Shown in pieces: positions 25,040 to 36,144 of a DNA stretch of 64,000 bases. The position numbers and the translations under genes were made by a program. The notes under the pieces are model-generated. The model had not been told where the DNA came from. It saw nothing but the letters and a program-made list of their open reading frames with translations, and ran no database searches. Location of the stretch: positions 15,081,289 through 15,145,288 of the forward strand of contig NC_045146.1 of the NCBI RefSeq assembly GCF_008831285.2. Reading direction: 5' to 3'. Origin of the DNA: Nymphaea colorata (taxonomy: Eukaryota; Streptophyta; Magnoliopsida; Nymphaeales; Nymphaeaceae). Each line of letters begins with the position of its first letter. Positions within the stretch are counted from its first letter, which is position 1.

Positions 25040-26225
25040 TCAACGCTTCCCGTTACCGAGCGTGAGTTCCAAATCCTCCAGACCGACCTCTTCTCCACAT
25101 TCATCGTGTATCCTCTCCCCTTCCCACGGCTTCACCCTTCCACACTCAAACTGGAAATCGCCTCCACCACCATCACCAGTGGCGCTACCACCGCTACCAC
25201 TATCAGCACCCGCAACGGACTTGGGAAACTGTTGGTGTTCCGGCGATCCCACGACGCTCCGACAAGCGGAGGATGGAGCCCAGATCGTTCCGTCGGCACC
25301 GAACCCCCATCTCTGTTCGGCAGCGGCATTAACGAGGTTGAACGTAGGCGATGTTGGAGCTGCGCCAGCAGGGAGCCCTGCCCACCGTCCGGAGGAGGTC
25401 GAGTCGCCTGCCGTGGAGACGTCGGACTCGTCTCCCTCAGGGATCGATCGGAAGAGAGATCTGCGCCGAGTGGGGCTCGAGGGTGCCGACGCGGCGAAGA
25501 AGGGGAAGTTGGGCAGGCGCTGCTGGTTGAGTGCGGCGACGGCGTCCCAGTTGGGCTTTGCCTTGGAGGTCGGGGAGGACAGAGGGGGTGTGACGGGTGC
25601 GGAATTGGAGATGCGGAGGGGCGGGAGGGAGGAAGGGATGGCGTTGGCGTCGCTGAGATTCTTGAGCCAGGGGATGAGGAAGGAGGCAGTTGCAGAGGAG
25701 AGGGTGGGACTCGGGAAGGACGAAGAAACGGGGCTGGCATGGTAGGAGGGCATGGGGCTCGGGAAGGAGGAGGAGGGCGGGCTCTGGTGGTAGGACGACG
25801 AGGCCGCGGGGCTAACGGTGGCCGACCCACCGACGGGCGCCTCAAGAGAGGATGGCCTGCAACCCTGCTGGGAACCAAAGGACGACAATACACGGATCAG
25901 CAACAAGGAACATAGAGGAAGAATAAGAAGAAAAAGGTAAGGAGATTGGAAACGGAGAGAGTGGTGGTGATGGAGAGACCTTCCGGTAGGTGGTGCCGTC
26001 TTCCTCGACGGTCCAGCCGGCTTCCGTGCAGAGGGCCTTGAGGACCTCGTTGTTGTCGCAGTGCTTGGGGAGTTTGTAGTTGCCGAAGGCCCTAAGCCCC
26101 GCGTAGATCTTGGCAGCGATGGCCCTCCTCCTCCTCTCTCTCCTCTTGTTATTCTCCCTCTCCTTCCACGTCGGGACTCTGCCCCTCGAAGACGCACCAC
26201 CACCTCCTCCACCTCCTGCAGTCAT
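25040..26225 (-). CDS. BZR1/BES1-family brassinosteroid transcription factor
   Basis: Two exons: 25980-26225 and 25040-25864 (intron 25865-25979, GT-AG, phase 0), 356 residues. Family knowledge: these nuclear factors bind E-box/BRRE sites and carry out brassinosteroid responses, and they are controlled by GSK3-type (BIN2) phosphorylation and 14-3-3 retention. What is seen: a glycine run (4-10); a basic, atypical bHLH-like DNA-binding domain (about 18-80) with [20 protein letters not shown] and [11 protein letters not shown]; exon 2 opening with GCRP, as in the family; many S/T-x-x-x-S/T repeats fitting GSK3 targets; [11 protein letters not shown] (166-176), the 14-3-3 binding type of site; a PEST-like acidic segment (224-240); and a C-terminal KPWEGERI and LELTL (347-351), an LxLxL EAR repression motif. 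Length is normal. I cannot assign it to a particular BES1/BZR1/BEH subgroup. The intron start matches the conserved family position. Confidence 0.95.
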
Positions 26226-26514
26226 CCTCTCTCCCTATACTGGGCGGCGTCTACAAGAGAGAGGAGGGATCGTTCTCGGCTAGGGATGAAGATGGTGGTG
26301 GTGGTGGTAGAAAGGAAGAAGAGGAAGAAGAAAGAAGAAGGATCACGAGGACCTCGCTTGCCGATGCAGGATGGAGGGAGGCGAGCTGAAGGGGAGTTGT
26401 CACTTTGAGGAGCCACCACCCCTACACGGCCTACACCCTCAATTCTCTAATAAGAAAAGCAAACGGTCGTCTGAAGAAGAGTGGATGGTATTGGTGGCCC
26501 TCACAGTCACAGCC

Positions 26515-26515
<1 letters not shown>

Positions 26516-26552
<37 letters not shown>
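26516..26552. repeat. (GA)n microsatellite upstream of the BZR1-type gene
   Basis: About 18 GA units, roughly 290 bp upstream of the BZR1-type start codon. On that gene's own strand it reads CT. CT/GA repeats are frequent in plant promoters and 5'UTRs. Confidence 0.95.
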
Positions 26553-26553
<1 letters not shown>

Positions 26554-26581
26554 GAGATAAAGGAAAATCTCTCTGTGGATC

Positions 26582-26592
26582 GTGGGGCCCAC
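26582..26592. promoter_or_regulatory. TCP-type GTGGGGCCCAC motif
   Basis: GTGGGGCCCAC fits the GTGGGNCC-type consensus for TCP factors. It lies about 360 bp upstream of the BZR1-type ATG. The same 11-mer recurs at 28293-28303. Binding is inferred from motif shape only. Confidence 0.4.
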
Positions 26593-28265
26593 GTAGCTGA
26601 ACAAAAGGACGGCTATGCCCTCTGATTCTGTAAGCATGGACTTGGATCGGAAGAGGAGAAGATGATGATGACGATGACTATGAACTTCAGAATTCATCTT
26701 CCTCTTCCCTCATCCTCCGTCGACTCAGTCAATCGTGGCTCCTCTTTCCTTTTCTCCCTCCCCTATGACATTGTATGGTGTGATTTTTAAGTTGGAGAAG
26801 CACGGTCACCTGTGGTATGATTGACCCGTGAAATTGGAAGTCAGGGTTTGTCTCTTGTAGTTGAAATACCCTTGGAGCTAAAATGCTCCTTTTAACTCAC
26901 TCTTGGTAACTTCTCGGCGGAATTGGATTCTTTCTTTTCATTCTTTGGAATCTTCACTGGTGCTTGCGAAATCAAGATCTGCAGAACATGGGATTCCATG
27001 TTCATCAAATCTCTCCACTCTCCAATGGGTTTTACTTGCTCTCGAGAAAGATGAACCATGAATCGGCAATTGTTGTACGCTCATGGTCATCGGGTGACGA
27101 CTTGTGAGGAAAAAATCAGCAAGGATTTCGTGGCCACGTTGTTTCCGCAAGAGTTGCAGCTGAAAATACATTTTGGCTTTGCACATCAAATGTTTTGACA
27201 TTTTCCTTGTTAGCTGCACTCTTCCTGGGTCAGAAACGTATGACTCTGTGCATGTCAAATAAAAATTCAATACTTGGTTCGATCGCGACATTTTTGCGAT
27301 TAAGAAATCATTTTCATTATTATCTTTGTTTGCAGTCGTGGAAGTGATGTAAAACAAGAAGGATTTTATTCTTGGTCTCTCTCCGCCTAAAATCCGCGGT
27401 CCTTCTTCTGAAGCTCCATGAGCAATTCCTTTTACCCAATAGTTCAAAAGATTTTTTTTTTTTTTTCAACTTTTAAATAATCAGCCTGTCTTCTATACGT
27501 CCACCTCTTTTTTTTTTCTTTTTCGAAAAGTCTCCTCTATATTGATAACTATAACTTGCTGAAAGTTTTTTTAAAAAAAAAAAAAAAGTGAAAAAGGATC
27601 ACCACCCATGAATGAATATGAAGTAAAAGCCAGGACTCCAACTGAAAGAATGCGGGATGAGGCCGTGCATTTCGGTGGTCCCGCGGAGAATAGCATCTCA
27701 CGCAGGGAAGCAAGCCGGTCAAAGGAATGGGGTCTGACCGCCCGTTTCAAATGAAATTACCAATTCACCCTCGTTCCAACACCAGAGACAAACCCGCTAG
27801 TACGAATACGATACAGAAAGCTCGCACCCATCCTTGACCGAATCTGGCACACGATTGACCGGACCAGTCTCCGGCGGTCGGCAGCGACGGGAATGCTTGG
27901 AAGGTCAATGAGTCGGACTTTTCCCATTACCTGCCCGAGTGCAGCTCTAGACTCAGTCGTGAGGTTCAGTACCCAACAGGACCATACATGGAAAACTCAA
28001 AATCGAAGCGAGACAATGCTACTATGTGTTCCTATTTTCATCGTTTTCTAATTTAAAATAAAAGAAAAAATATAACTTGAATTTAAGTAAATATACTTAA
28101 ATTGGAACAACGTCGCCGGCAGCCGGCGGGGATGGCCGTGCGTGGTATTTCCCGGTGGCAATTGAAGGCGACGTGAGCGGTCACGCCAGCATGTGCCGGT
28201 GATCTGGCAGCGGGGCCAACCGTCCGCGGCAGCCTCTGCAACGCGGAAATTTTTCTCCGGCGTCG

Positions 28266-28950
28266 CACGTGTGGACTGCCCCGGAGGAGGTGGTGGGGCC
28301 CACAATCCGAGAGAGGCGAAAGCCAAATGGCAGACAGAATCGCCACACGTGCGAACAGGCAGCGCCTTCTCCGCTGCCGGTTGCGTGGTTGTATTGTGTA
28401 GCCCCCAGTAACATCCTTTTTCCTTTTCTTTTCTTTTTTTTTTTTTCAAATTCTTCCTGTAATGATTATTATTTTTATCAGCCTCCCATCACCAAGTTTC
28501 CGAATAACCAAAACTCGTAAGAATCAGGACAAAACCCGCTCTCAAAAATGGACAAATCCTCGAGTTAAAAAGACAAACAAAAAGGCCCCAAAAACATCAA
28601 TTTACAGAAAATACAAAGGTAATCGCCAGCGTGCTTGCTTCACTTTAAGGAGCATCGGAACCGGCAAAAGGAAAAGAAAAGCAAAAAAAGGATCCGATAT
28701 ATAAAAAAAAAAAAAAAAACTAGACAAATGTACAAAAATTAGACTTCCGGTGGAAAACCGGCAGGGCGGCCGCACGTGCGGGAACAGAGGCGCAATTATC
28801 GCCGGGGGAGGGGAGGGCTGGTGTACTCAATTCCGATGGATGCGCACGTGTAAGGGGACCCCAGTGGGGCCCGCCGCCATTCTTTGACCTCCCGCCCAAT
28901 CCGCTGCGGACAGAAGCACGCGGGGCCCACAGCCACCGGCCGGTCACGTG
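28266..28950. promoter_or_regulatory. Cluster of five G-boxes (CACGTG) with GGGCCC motifs
   Basis: Perfect CACGTG palindromes occur at 28266, 28346, 28773, 28845 and 28945, inside a GC-rich patch. GTGGGGCCCAC lies at 28293-28303, GTGGGGCCCG at 28864-28873 and GGGGCCCAC at 28922-28930. G-boxes bind bHLH and bZIP factors and BZR1 itself, and GGGCCC motifs bind TCPs. The nearest gene is the BZR1-type gene about 2 kb away on the minus strand, for which this would be distal upstream DNA. It could also be the promoter of a gene I failed to see. Confidence 0.45.
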
Positions 28951-29162
28951 CTCCTCCGTATTGCCTGTCTTGCCCCTGCAGTGCGCCCCCGGCCCCTTCT
29001 CTCTCAACGTCTTAAAATTTATTATTGGTTTAAGCCAGAACGCGGATCCGGGTCAGCTAAATATATTATTAGTCAAGTCAGAGTCCGGGTTCGATACCAC
29101 AACTAATAACGAAATAACTACTAATTAATAAGTATTTTTAATAAAATAAAAAATTTTTAATT

Positions 29163-29188
29163 AGGTTGACATGGAGGCATGTCAACCT
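29163..29188. repeat. Perfect inverted repeat, 11-bp arms
   Basis: AGGTTGACATG and CATGTCAACCT pair perfectly around GAGG. The hairpin sits in AT-rich intergenic DNA just after the G-box cluster. It could be a MITE core, but no outer inverted ends were recognised. Confidence 0.55.
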
Positions 29189-29897
29189 TTAGGTTCCATT
29201 GATTTGGCATTTCGTTATTAAATAAAAATGACGAAAAAAATGCTTTTTTTTTAGCCCCCTCCTCCCTCGGACTGTCTCCATTCTTTTCTGTCTTTCTACA
29301 TTAATTCTTTTTTCCACTTTAGAACTCGTTCCTCTAAATCATTTTTTTTCTCACGTTTTAAAAAAAATGTACGTAGCTCACCTCTGTGAAAATTGGTCCT
29401 TGAATAGAGAGTACTTTCTTTTGAGCACTACTACATTATTCCAAAATTGCTCTTCTTAGACCCGAAAGAATTTGTTCTGTGCTTCGTAGTTAATAAGTTT
29501 ATTCTCTTCTTGCTTCCAAAATTGGTTCTCATTTATTCGAGTGTCTCAAATCAAAATATGGATAGCAAACACTTCCAGTTTTCCCTTTCTAATCAACAAT
29601 AAAAATAAGAATCGTGATTTCGCTGCTCCCAAGTTAAGCTGGACCTCCCTCAGCTTTAAGCCTTCATCTAGAAAGGATTGAAGTAATAATATATATATAT
29701 ATATTAGAATTTGATTTTTCATCAGCTATTAATGTTTAAATTCCTATTGTGTTTATAGTAATGAAGAATAAAGAATGGTATATTTCATTTTTTTTTTCCT
29801 GCTACTTCTTTGAAGCAAAAACATTATCTAGTGGTTGCATCCACCTGGCTAAAGGCTTTGGAATTAAAATCAAAAAATTTGGAAGATGTCTACATCT

Positions 29898-30210
29898 CAA
29901 TGTTTGGATGCCAGCTTTGCCTTTCAAAAATTGGGAAAAAAAAAAAAGAGTAAGGGGCGTGTGGACGGCACCCTCATCTAACCGAGGTTTGTAAAAACTT
30001 TGTTTTATGAAAACCAACTTTTTTCGAAAACTTTGTTTGTTTGTTTAGGACCCAAAACCTGGTTTTTTATGAATAAATTTGAGGAAGAACAGTTTTGTCA
30101 CTCATTTTTATAAATCCAGGTTTTTTCAAAATTGAGTTTTCATTATAACAAGTTTTGATGGCACTCGACACTCTAAAAACTTGGTTTTGTGGTGTCATCC
30201 AAATGCCTCT
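29898..30210 (+). mobile_element. MITE family copy (shared with 58.2 kb)
   Basis: Inverted end motifs are GTTTGGATG near 29900 and CATCCAAATGC near 30197. The interior right half (about 30105-30190, running through TTTATAAA, TGGCACTC and ACTCTAAAAACTTG) matches the reverse complement of about 58240-58325. Two diverged copies of one family within the window support a mobile-element origin. The exact ends and target duplication are uncertain. Confidence 0.4.
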
Positions 30211-31559
30211 TAAGAGTTTATGGTAACCGGATGCTTTTGGTGACAATGTCACTCTTATTGAATCATGTGGCCGATTAATTTAGTCATGGTTATTTTCAAT
30301 TAAAATCTTGCATATTTTTTCATTTATTTTTGTGAATGGTTGGTGGGAAAAAGTTTTTTTTTTTTTTTTTTTTTCAAAAATATGCTCAGTTTTCATTAAA
30401 ATTGAAAATGATATTTAAAGGAATTATTCAAATTGTACTACCAGCTTTGATCTTCAATCACTATTCTCATTCTAATGAGTGCGAGTCCGTATTATCCACA
30501 TCATAGTCAAGCCTTATCCCAAGCAAGCGGGATTCTATATGAAGGAACTAGTGGCTCCAAACGGCCTTCCGTTTTCCTTTCTCATTCCTTTAGCCTTTCT
30601 CATTAAGGCATGAAATGCTGCCCCATCTCATCTTATCATCTTTCGTTTCTATGATCATCTTATTAGAGCATCACAGCAGCAGGCTTTCTTATCATCTTTC
30701 GTTTTTTCTAGGGTGTGTCTGCTGTTGTGCTTTTTTTTAATTTTATTTGATTTTATAAACTAAGAAAAAATATTTTTTTTATTCACCTATCCGCCGTGCG
30801 CGTTGAAAATTAATTTTAAACACTTGGGTTGGCACACATGCCTCGTGGGTGTGTCTTCTTCTCCCTTCTCTGGCGAGGGTACATACATGTTCTTGCATTA
30901 AAAGCAAACAACCGAGTCTGAATGTCAGTGTTTTATCGTTATGCCAGGAGACAAGAGTGGCACCATACGCCGCTGAGGGATCAAAATTGTTGGTAGCGAT
31001 GAGCTGAGTTTTTTGGCCTAATAGTTTGTGCTTATCACTAAGCAGAGCCAAACAACTGGCTGGCCCTAGATGGTGCTGCCCCACTCGAGTTAAATGCCCT
31101 CGCCCGCCTTGGCCAGACCAAACTGCCTCCAATCCCATCGATTTCGTGTGCTGTGGTTGTTGGCTTCATCACCGTCGGAGACATGATCTTTTGGCTCATC
31201 TTTTCTTGGTTCGTTCCCCCATCTACGTATTTGCTTGAACATATATGGAACACTCTAGAGCAGCAGTCTTTGGCAAGACATTTGTATCAACGATGGAGTT
31301 CGTCTCCAGCAAAATGGCCCAGGCTTGTTTCATGTCCGATTTAGAACATATATCTGACCACACCGTTTCCAAAACTTCTGATATGAATGTATATATGTAT
31401 ATCTGATTAAGAAATCAGATTCAGATTTAAGAAATGGCATCCCATCGGATTCTGGATTGGATTTAGAGAAACATCCTATGCCCAAGGTCGGTTCAAAATT
31501 CAGACTTGTATTCAGATGCACATATAAAAATGTATCTGTATTACTGTTCCGTATTGCCG

Positions 31560-31915
31560 TTCTTCTATTTGTTCTAATGGCCGTTTAATCAAGCTTTGGC
31601 GCATCAGAGCAAGCAATCTAAGGATCCAGTTCCAGTACTGCAGCAATAACAGGTTAGTTCCAATAAAATTGGAACGAAACATGTTAATCCAAACTTGAAA
31701 CTAATCTGTTCTTTTGAATGGGTTAAACTATAATCTTTTGTGAATATCTCGTCAGACTTATTGCTACGTGCAGCGAAATAGACAGCTAATATATATCCAG
31801 CATCACAGATCCAGCTTTTAAAGAAGAAAAGGAGAAGCAAGAGGAAAGAAAAATAAACACACAGAATTACGTGGTTAGGTTCAATAAAACCTACGTCCAC
31901 AACCAGAAAGGAATC
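31560..31915. other. Possible LTR-retroelement fossil fragment
   Basis: ATTACGTGGTTAGGTTCAA followed by CCTACGTCCAC is reminiscent of a sequence common in plant Copia-type LTRs. No coding region, paired LTR or target duplication is visible, so at most this is an old broken piece. Confidence 0.25.
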
Positions 31916-32862
31916 TCTGACTCTTTTTTTTTTTTTTTTTCATTTGGTTCATTACAATTTATATGGCAGCATGTAACCAATGGGGGATTTTATGTGATAA
32001 TGGAAGAAACAATATTTTAGTGGTTCCTTTATTTCCTCCTTGTACCACTATTTTTTCAGTTTGAGAGTCCAAGCTTGATTGTTGCTGATGATGAATGTCG
32101 AAAAACAGCTGACTATTTGAATTAGACTTGCCATGACTATAGCGTCTGCCAGCTTGGAACGATTTGAACGATCTGATCTGATCTCCTTAACAGTTTTGAT
32201 TAAAAAACCCAAAGAACAGGAAAGTGTTTTTCAACTTTCTTTATGATCTTGGACAATTTCAAGAACGTTTTAGAAGTCAGATTTTGCTCTTAATTTGGTG
32301 CGGTCGTGTCTCTAGTATGTAGTATATGCAATTATTAAAGAGGTCTAAGGTGATGACTAATGAACATTCAACGAGCTGAGTTTAAAAGAACAAAACGGAA
32401 GGTTGTATTTAAATTTTAATGTGGTATCTCAGTATGGGGATGATCAGTTGAAGTATCACGATTGCAGAAAAGGGAAAGTTCGAAAGAGGTTATAAATTCA
32501 TATCTTACAATTCCTTTTTTATGAGATCATTTACCTGCGAGGGGTAATGAGAAGAATTATAAAATGGATCACAAACCATGCCTAGATCTCGGACAAATGG
32601 AAATTTTATTGATAGAACCTCTTCAATCGTAGCCACGACGAATAATTTGGACTATTTCAGGAGAAAAAGAGGCAACGATTGGTCAGGAAAAGAAACCTTT
32701 GCATGATCAATATCCTGAAATCTACTTCTTATTTTCAGATAAAAATAATTGACAGAAGACGTCATTGAGATTTCTGCATCTACGGGCAGGGCAACAACAA
32801 TGAAAAGTTTGTTCCTTCTTAGCCATCTTTCATTGACATCAATTGGTTTTCAGAGATGCGAC

Positions 32863-33304
32863 TAGGGCTGCACACGAGCCGAGTCGAGCTCGAGCTTGCC
32901 CAGCTCGAGCTCGACTCGACTCAACGAGCTCGAGCTTGAACTCGACTCGAACTCGAGTCGAGCTACCTAACACAAGCTCGAGCTCGACTCGATTAAATAA
33001 AGTCGAGCTCGAGCTCGACTCGATTAACTCGATTAGCTCGTCTAAATAAAATATGATCCTTCTTTTTAAAATATCTAGTAAATTTCATGACGTGGGATGA
33101 AATTTGTTTACTCGTCGAGTATAAACGAGTCGAGTCGAGTATAAACGAGTTGAGTTCTTAAAACTCGAACTCGACTCGTTTACTCATTCGAGTTTCATTG
33201 TAAGCTCAAACTCGTCTCGTTTATAAACGAGTCGAGCTCGAGCCGAGTTTAACCGGGCGAGTTCGAGTCGAGCCCGAGCTGGCTCGACTCGTTGTGCAGC
33301 CCTA
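32863..33304. mobile_element. hAT-type MITE with 8-bp target duplication
   Basis: The 442-bp element begins TAGGGCTGCACACGAGCC and ends GTGCAGCCCTA. The first 11 bases and last 11 bases are perfect inverted repeats. It is flanked by the direct repeat GATGCGAC (32855-32862 and 33305-33312), and an 8-bp duplication is diagnostic for hAT-superfamily insertion. About 100-190 bp inside each end are dense arrays of CGAGCTCGA and GACTCGA words in opposite orientation, so the element can fold into a long imperfect hairpin around an AT-rich core (about 33035-33110). It has no transposase, so movement would depend on an hAT transposase supplied elsewhere. The intact duplication suggests a fairly recent insertion. 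Short frames inside it are repeat artefacts. Confidence 0.88.
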
Positions 33305-33312
33305 GATGCGAC

Positions 33313-36144
33313 GACTCCAAGATACGACCGAGAAATTAAACCACCTAGGAGGTTCCACGAACGATACTTGTTATGAGGGGAATCATGCACCATGGAGAGA
33401 ATTAAAATTGAGAAGTTGAATACAATGTCGATTGCAGACCATAGCCAAGCATACAGAGTTCATCAGATCTCACAATGCTACGCTCCTTTCCGATCATCAG
33501 GTCAATCGCAAAATCTCCAGCCTCAAATGTTTTAGGGAAGTCACTTAATCCTGTCCATGGCATTCAACTGACCAGAATAAGCCATGACAAATTGATTCTT
33601 TCATTGGTTGGATTATGTATTAAGATGGGTATCTGCAGAATGTTCATATCAAAATTAAGTAATTTGAATTGGATAGTGGACACTTACAATTTTGAGCAGG
33701 AGTTTACATATCTGTTTGCGTGTCTGCATGCAATTGGGCGTTTGGTATCTGACATTACTTGTAAGAATTTGGAAATCATTGAAGAGAAGGGCACAGTTTG
33801 CCAATCTAAAGGATTGGCAAGTGGAACGGCCGGTCAATAGAGAAAGTAAATGTAAAGCTAAGAGGAAGTGATATTCAGAAAGCAATTTGAGAAGTCAGTA
33901 GGAAGCACTAATGATCAAAAGCAAATTTTATCGCTTTCCTGCTCTTCAAAGGAGGCATGGTAACATCAATCGTCTCGTAAGAAGAGCAAGGCACGTGTGG
34001 CACCAAAATATGAAAAGTAGGGACGTTAAACTTCCAACACTTTCCGACATCTGACGTGAATACATATGAATTACTGTTCATACCGATCACTGGTGATTGA
34101 CTACAAATTTCTGTAATCGATCGGATTCGACTGGTACCCAAATCAAGAACATTAAGGTCCTAATTGATTTTGTATTTCTTTCATCCATATCTTATCTTCT
34201 GGAACTCATTTTGCTCATCGAACCTTTGACCTGATTCGGCGCCAATGTCTGATTTAAAACGACAGGTGGTTAAAGTTAAACTTAGCGACTTTATACGAGT
34301 GGAAAAAGGTTAAAGTTTATACCAGTATGGAAAAATGACTCGTTAGCAACCGGTCGACGATATGAAGAAGTTTTGGGCGATAAACCTTTCTCCTGTGATC
34401 GCCACTTAAAGCACAATTACAACTACTCATTTGCTCGTTACAAGCATTGCAAGTCCATGAATTGTTTGTTGTTAGTTACTCTTCAAGCTGCAGTCCAACT
34501 CTAACTGTTGCTTGCCACCAACTTCATTTTTTTGCAGAAAAGACATTACAGAGAAGGCAGCGTCCTCCTCGCCACGCTATTAGCTTCATACGTCGTGGAA
34601 GAGAAGCTAGAATTCTTCTTGAATGATTGGATTTCAAGAACAATGCAAGTTGTATATGGATAATTATAAACGTAAACAAAAAAAAAAAATTGTCAGGACT
34701 TTCAAGCAAGACCATGAGGATGTAAAGGGGACGGGTAAGGAGAGTTTCTGCAGAGTTCTAGGAGTAGAGTTCAGACGAGGATGCAAATTAAACGTATTGT
34801 TTGCCAAACTCATATCCAAGTGGGATTCGAGTATTGCTTAATTTCTTTAGTACCCGACCGAACTGCGCCGGCCAAAAATAAAGTCGGTCATCGTTGACGG
34901 CGGCATTCCAGTCAAACAGTCGGCTGCAGCCAAATTAATAGAAGTGGTGGGGATGACAAGAACTGGGACCAACCATGTTGAGCCATGTTCAAACCGGATG
35001 GGTTAACTTTCCGGCCCCCGTTGGGATGATCTATTCTCCGCAATTCATATGAAATTTCCAACCAGTTTTGACGGATTTTGAGTCACCTTGACCTGCTCAA
35101 CTGTTGAACTAAAACATAGCCAAATTAACTGGCCGCCGGGCATCGGCTGACTGGATCCAGTCAACTAGGCGTGTGCACGGGCTCCATAACACGCCGGATA
35201 CCAGATGTCGTTGTCATCCCCCTGTTCTAAGTTTGCTAATTGGCTACGAATGTAATCAAAATCTCGCTTCTTCTTGGATCTTTTGCAAAATCCAGCACAG
35301 ATCACATATCAAGCTACCATACAATTTGAACATTTATTTGTGACAAACTTGTAGGTCTCATAGTTGGGCAAGGAAATGTATAATATGGGCACAAAGTTGG
35401 ATTCGATTGGATTATGGGGGCTGTTTGGGAGCACTGTCCTATGCATCTAACCAAAAATTTTTAGGGCAAGGTTTTCGCGATCAATCAAAGCGGGTCTTTA
35501 AACCATTCGCTAGCTAATTAAACCAATCTAAACTATGAGCTGCTCGGTCCAATTACCAATCTATAAAACCAATTCACGCCATTAATGGCGTGTAAGCTAG
35601 CGCTCGTCGAGTCGTCCTCCTTCACCTAGACAGGATCGATATCTTGGATGGGGAAGAGTGGGTGCGTGCGGGACGTCAACATAAAGCATGAATATTTAAG
35701 TGGTTGGCGCAAATGGAGTGATGATGGAGCAACCATTAAAATCATCATATATTATCAAGCAAAGCAATAAGGCATCATCATTGGAAGCATTATCGAACAG
35801 TAAAAGGACACGCGGATCGAAACAAGATCGCCGGAGTTTGGATCTTAGTAGCAGGAGGTGGAAGCGAGGAAGAAGGAAACGCCAAGAAGAGCAGAGATTG
35901 CTTCTTTTGAGGAATGCCTTTTAATGACAACTATATACAAACGAATATATGAAACAAGCCATTGATCGGTGCAACGGTGTAGTGCCCAGGTTGCTGGGAA
36001 GAGAGATCGGGGGGCTGTCTCTACAACGGATACGGACAGAGTAATTTTTCAAATTCAGGGATACCAAACTGCCGCCTGAGCTTCAGATTCCTGCCTCGCA
36101 TCATGCACCATGGATCCCATCATCTATCGGCTTCTTATCTTTTC
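33313..36144. other. Intergenic region
   Basis: I see no supported gene. A 121-codon ATG-initiated plus frame (33475-33840) has no domain I recognise and no splice partners. Near 35167, TAGGCGTGTGCACGGGC resembles one end of a hAT element, but no second end was seen. The remainder is AT-rich single-copy-looking DNA. Confidence 0.5.

Larger units (their letters stand above)
26226..32862. other. Intergenic region upstream of the BZR1-type gene
   Basis: The region holds the 5' flank of the minus-strand gene, a long GA microsatellite, a GC-rich motif cluster (27.6-29.0 kb, listed separately), a perfect hairpin (29163-29188), a MITE copy near 30 kb, poly-T runs near 30355-30374 and 31925-31940, and an LTR-like fossil fragment near 31.5-31.9 kb. 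Open frames at 28.0-29.0 kb overlap the GC-rich patch but look like composition artefacts. I support no further gene. Confidence 0.55.

Noticed and set aside
24923-25915. Long plus-strand frames of 330 and 254 codons
   Set aside because: They are antisense shadows of the BZR1-type gene, with Gly/Arg- and Pro/Ser-rich translations typical of reverse frames in GC-rich DNA.
28048-28449. Open frames on both strands in the GC-rich patch
   Set aside because: Overlapping frames with low-complexity translation and no domain; GC-rich composition alone explains their length.
29075-29105. Pol III B-box-like GGTTCGATACC
   Set aside because: No acceptable A box or tRNA cloverleaf could be drawn upstream, so a tRNA gene is not supported; a degenerate SINE remains possible.
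32843-33393. Open frames on both strands within the hAT MITE
   Set aside because: They translate the GAGCTCGA/GACTCGA word arrays (Leu-Glu-Leu, Ser-Ser-Thr repeats) and are repeat artefacts.
33475-33840. 121-codon ATG-initiated plus-strand frame
   Set aside because: No recognised domain, no splice partners and an overlapping antisense frame; not enough to call a gene.
35165-35190. hAT-like end TAGGCGTGTGCACGGGC
   Set aside because: No matching inverted end or flanking duplication was found within several kilobases.
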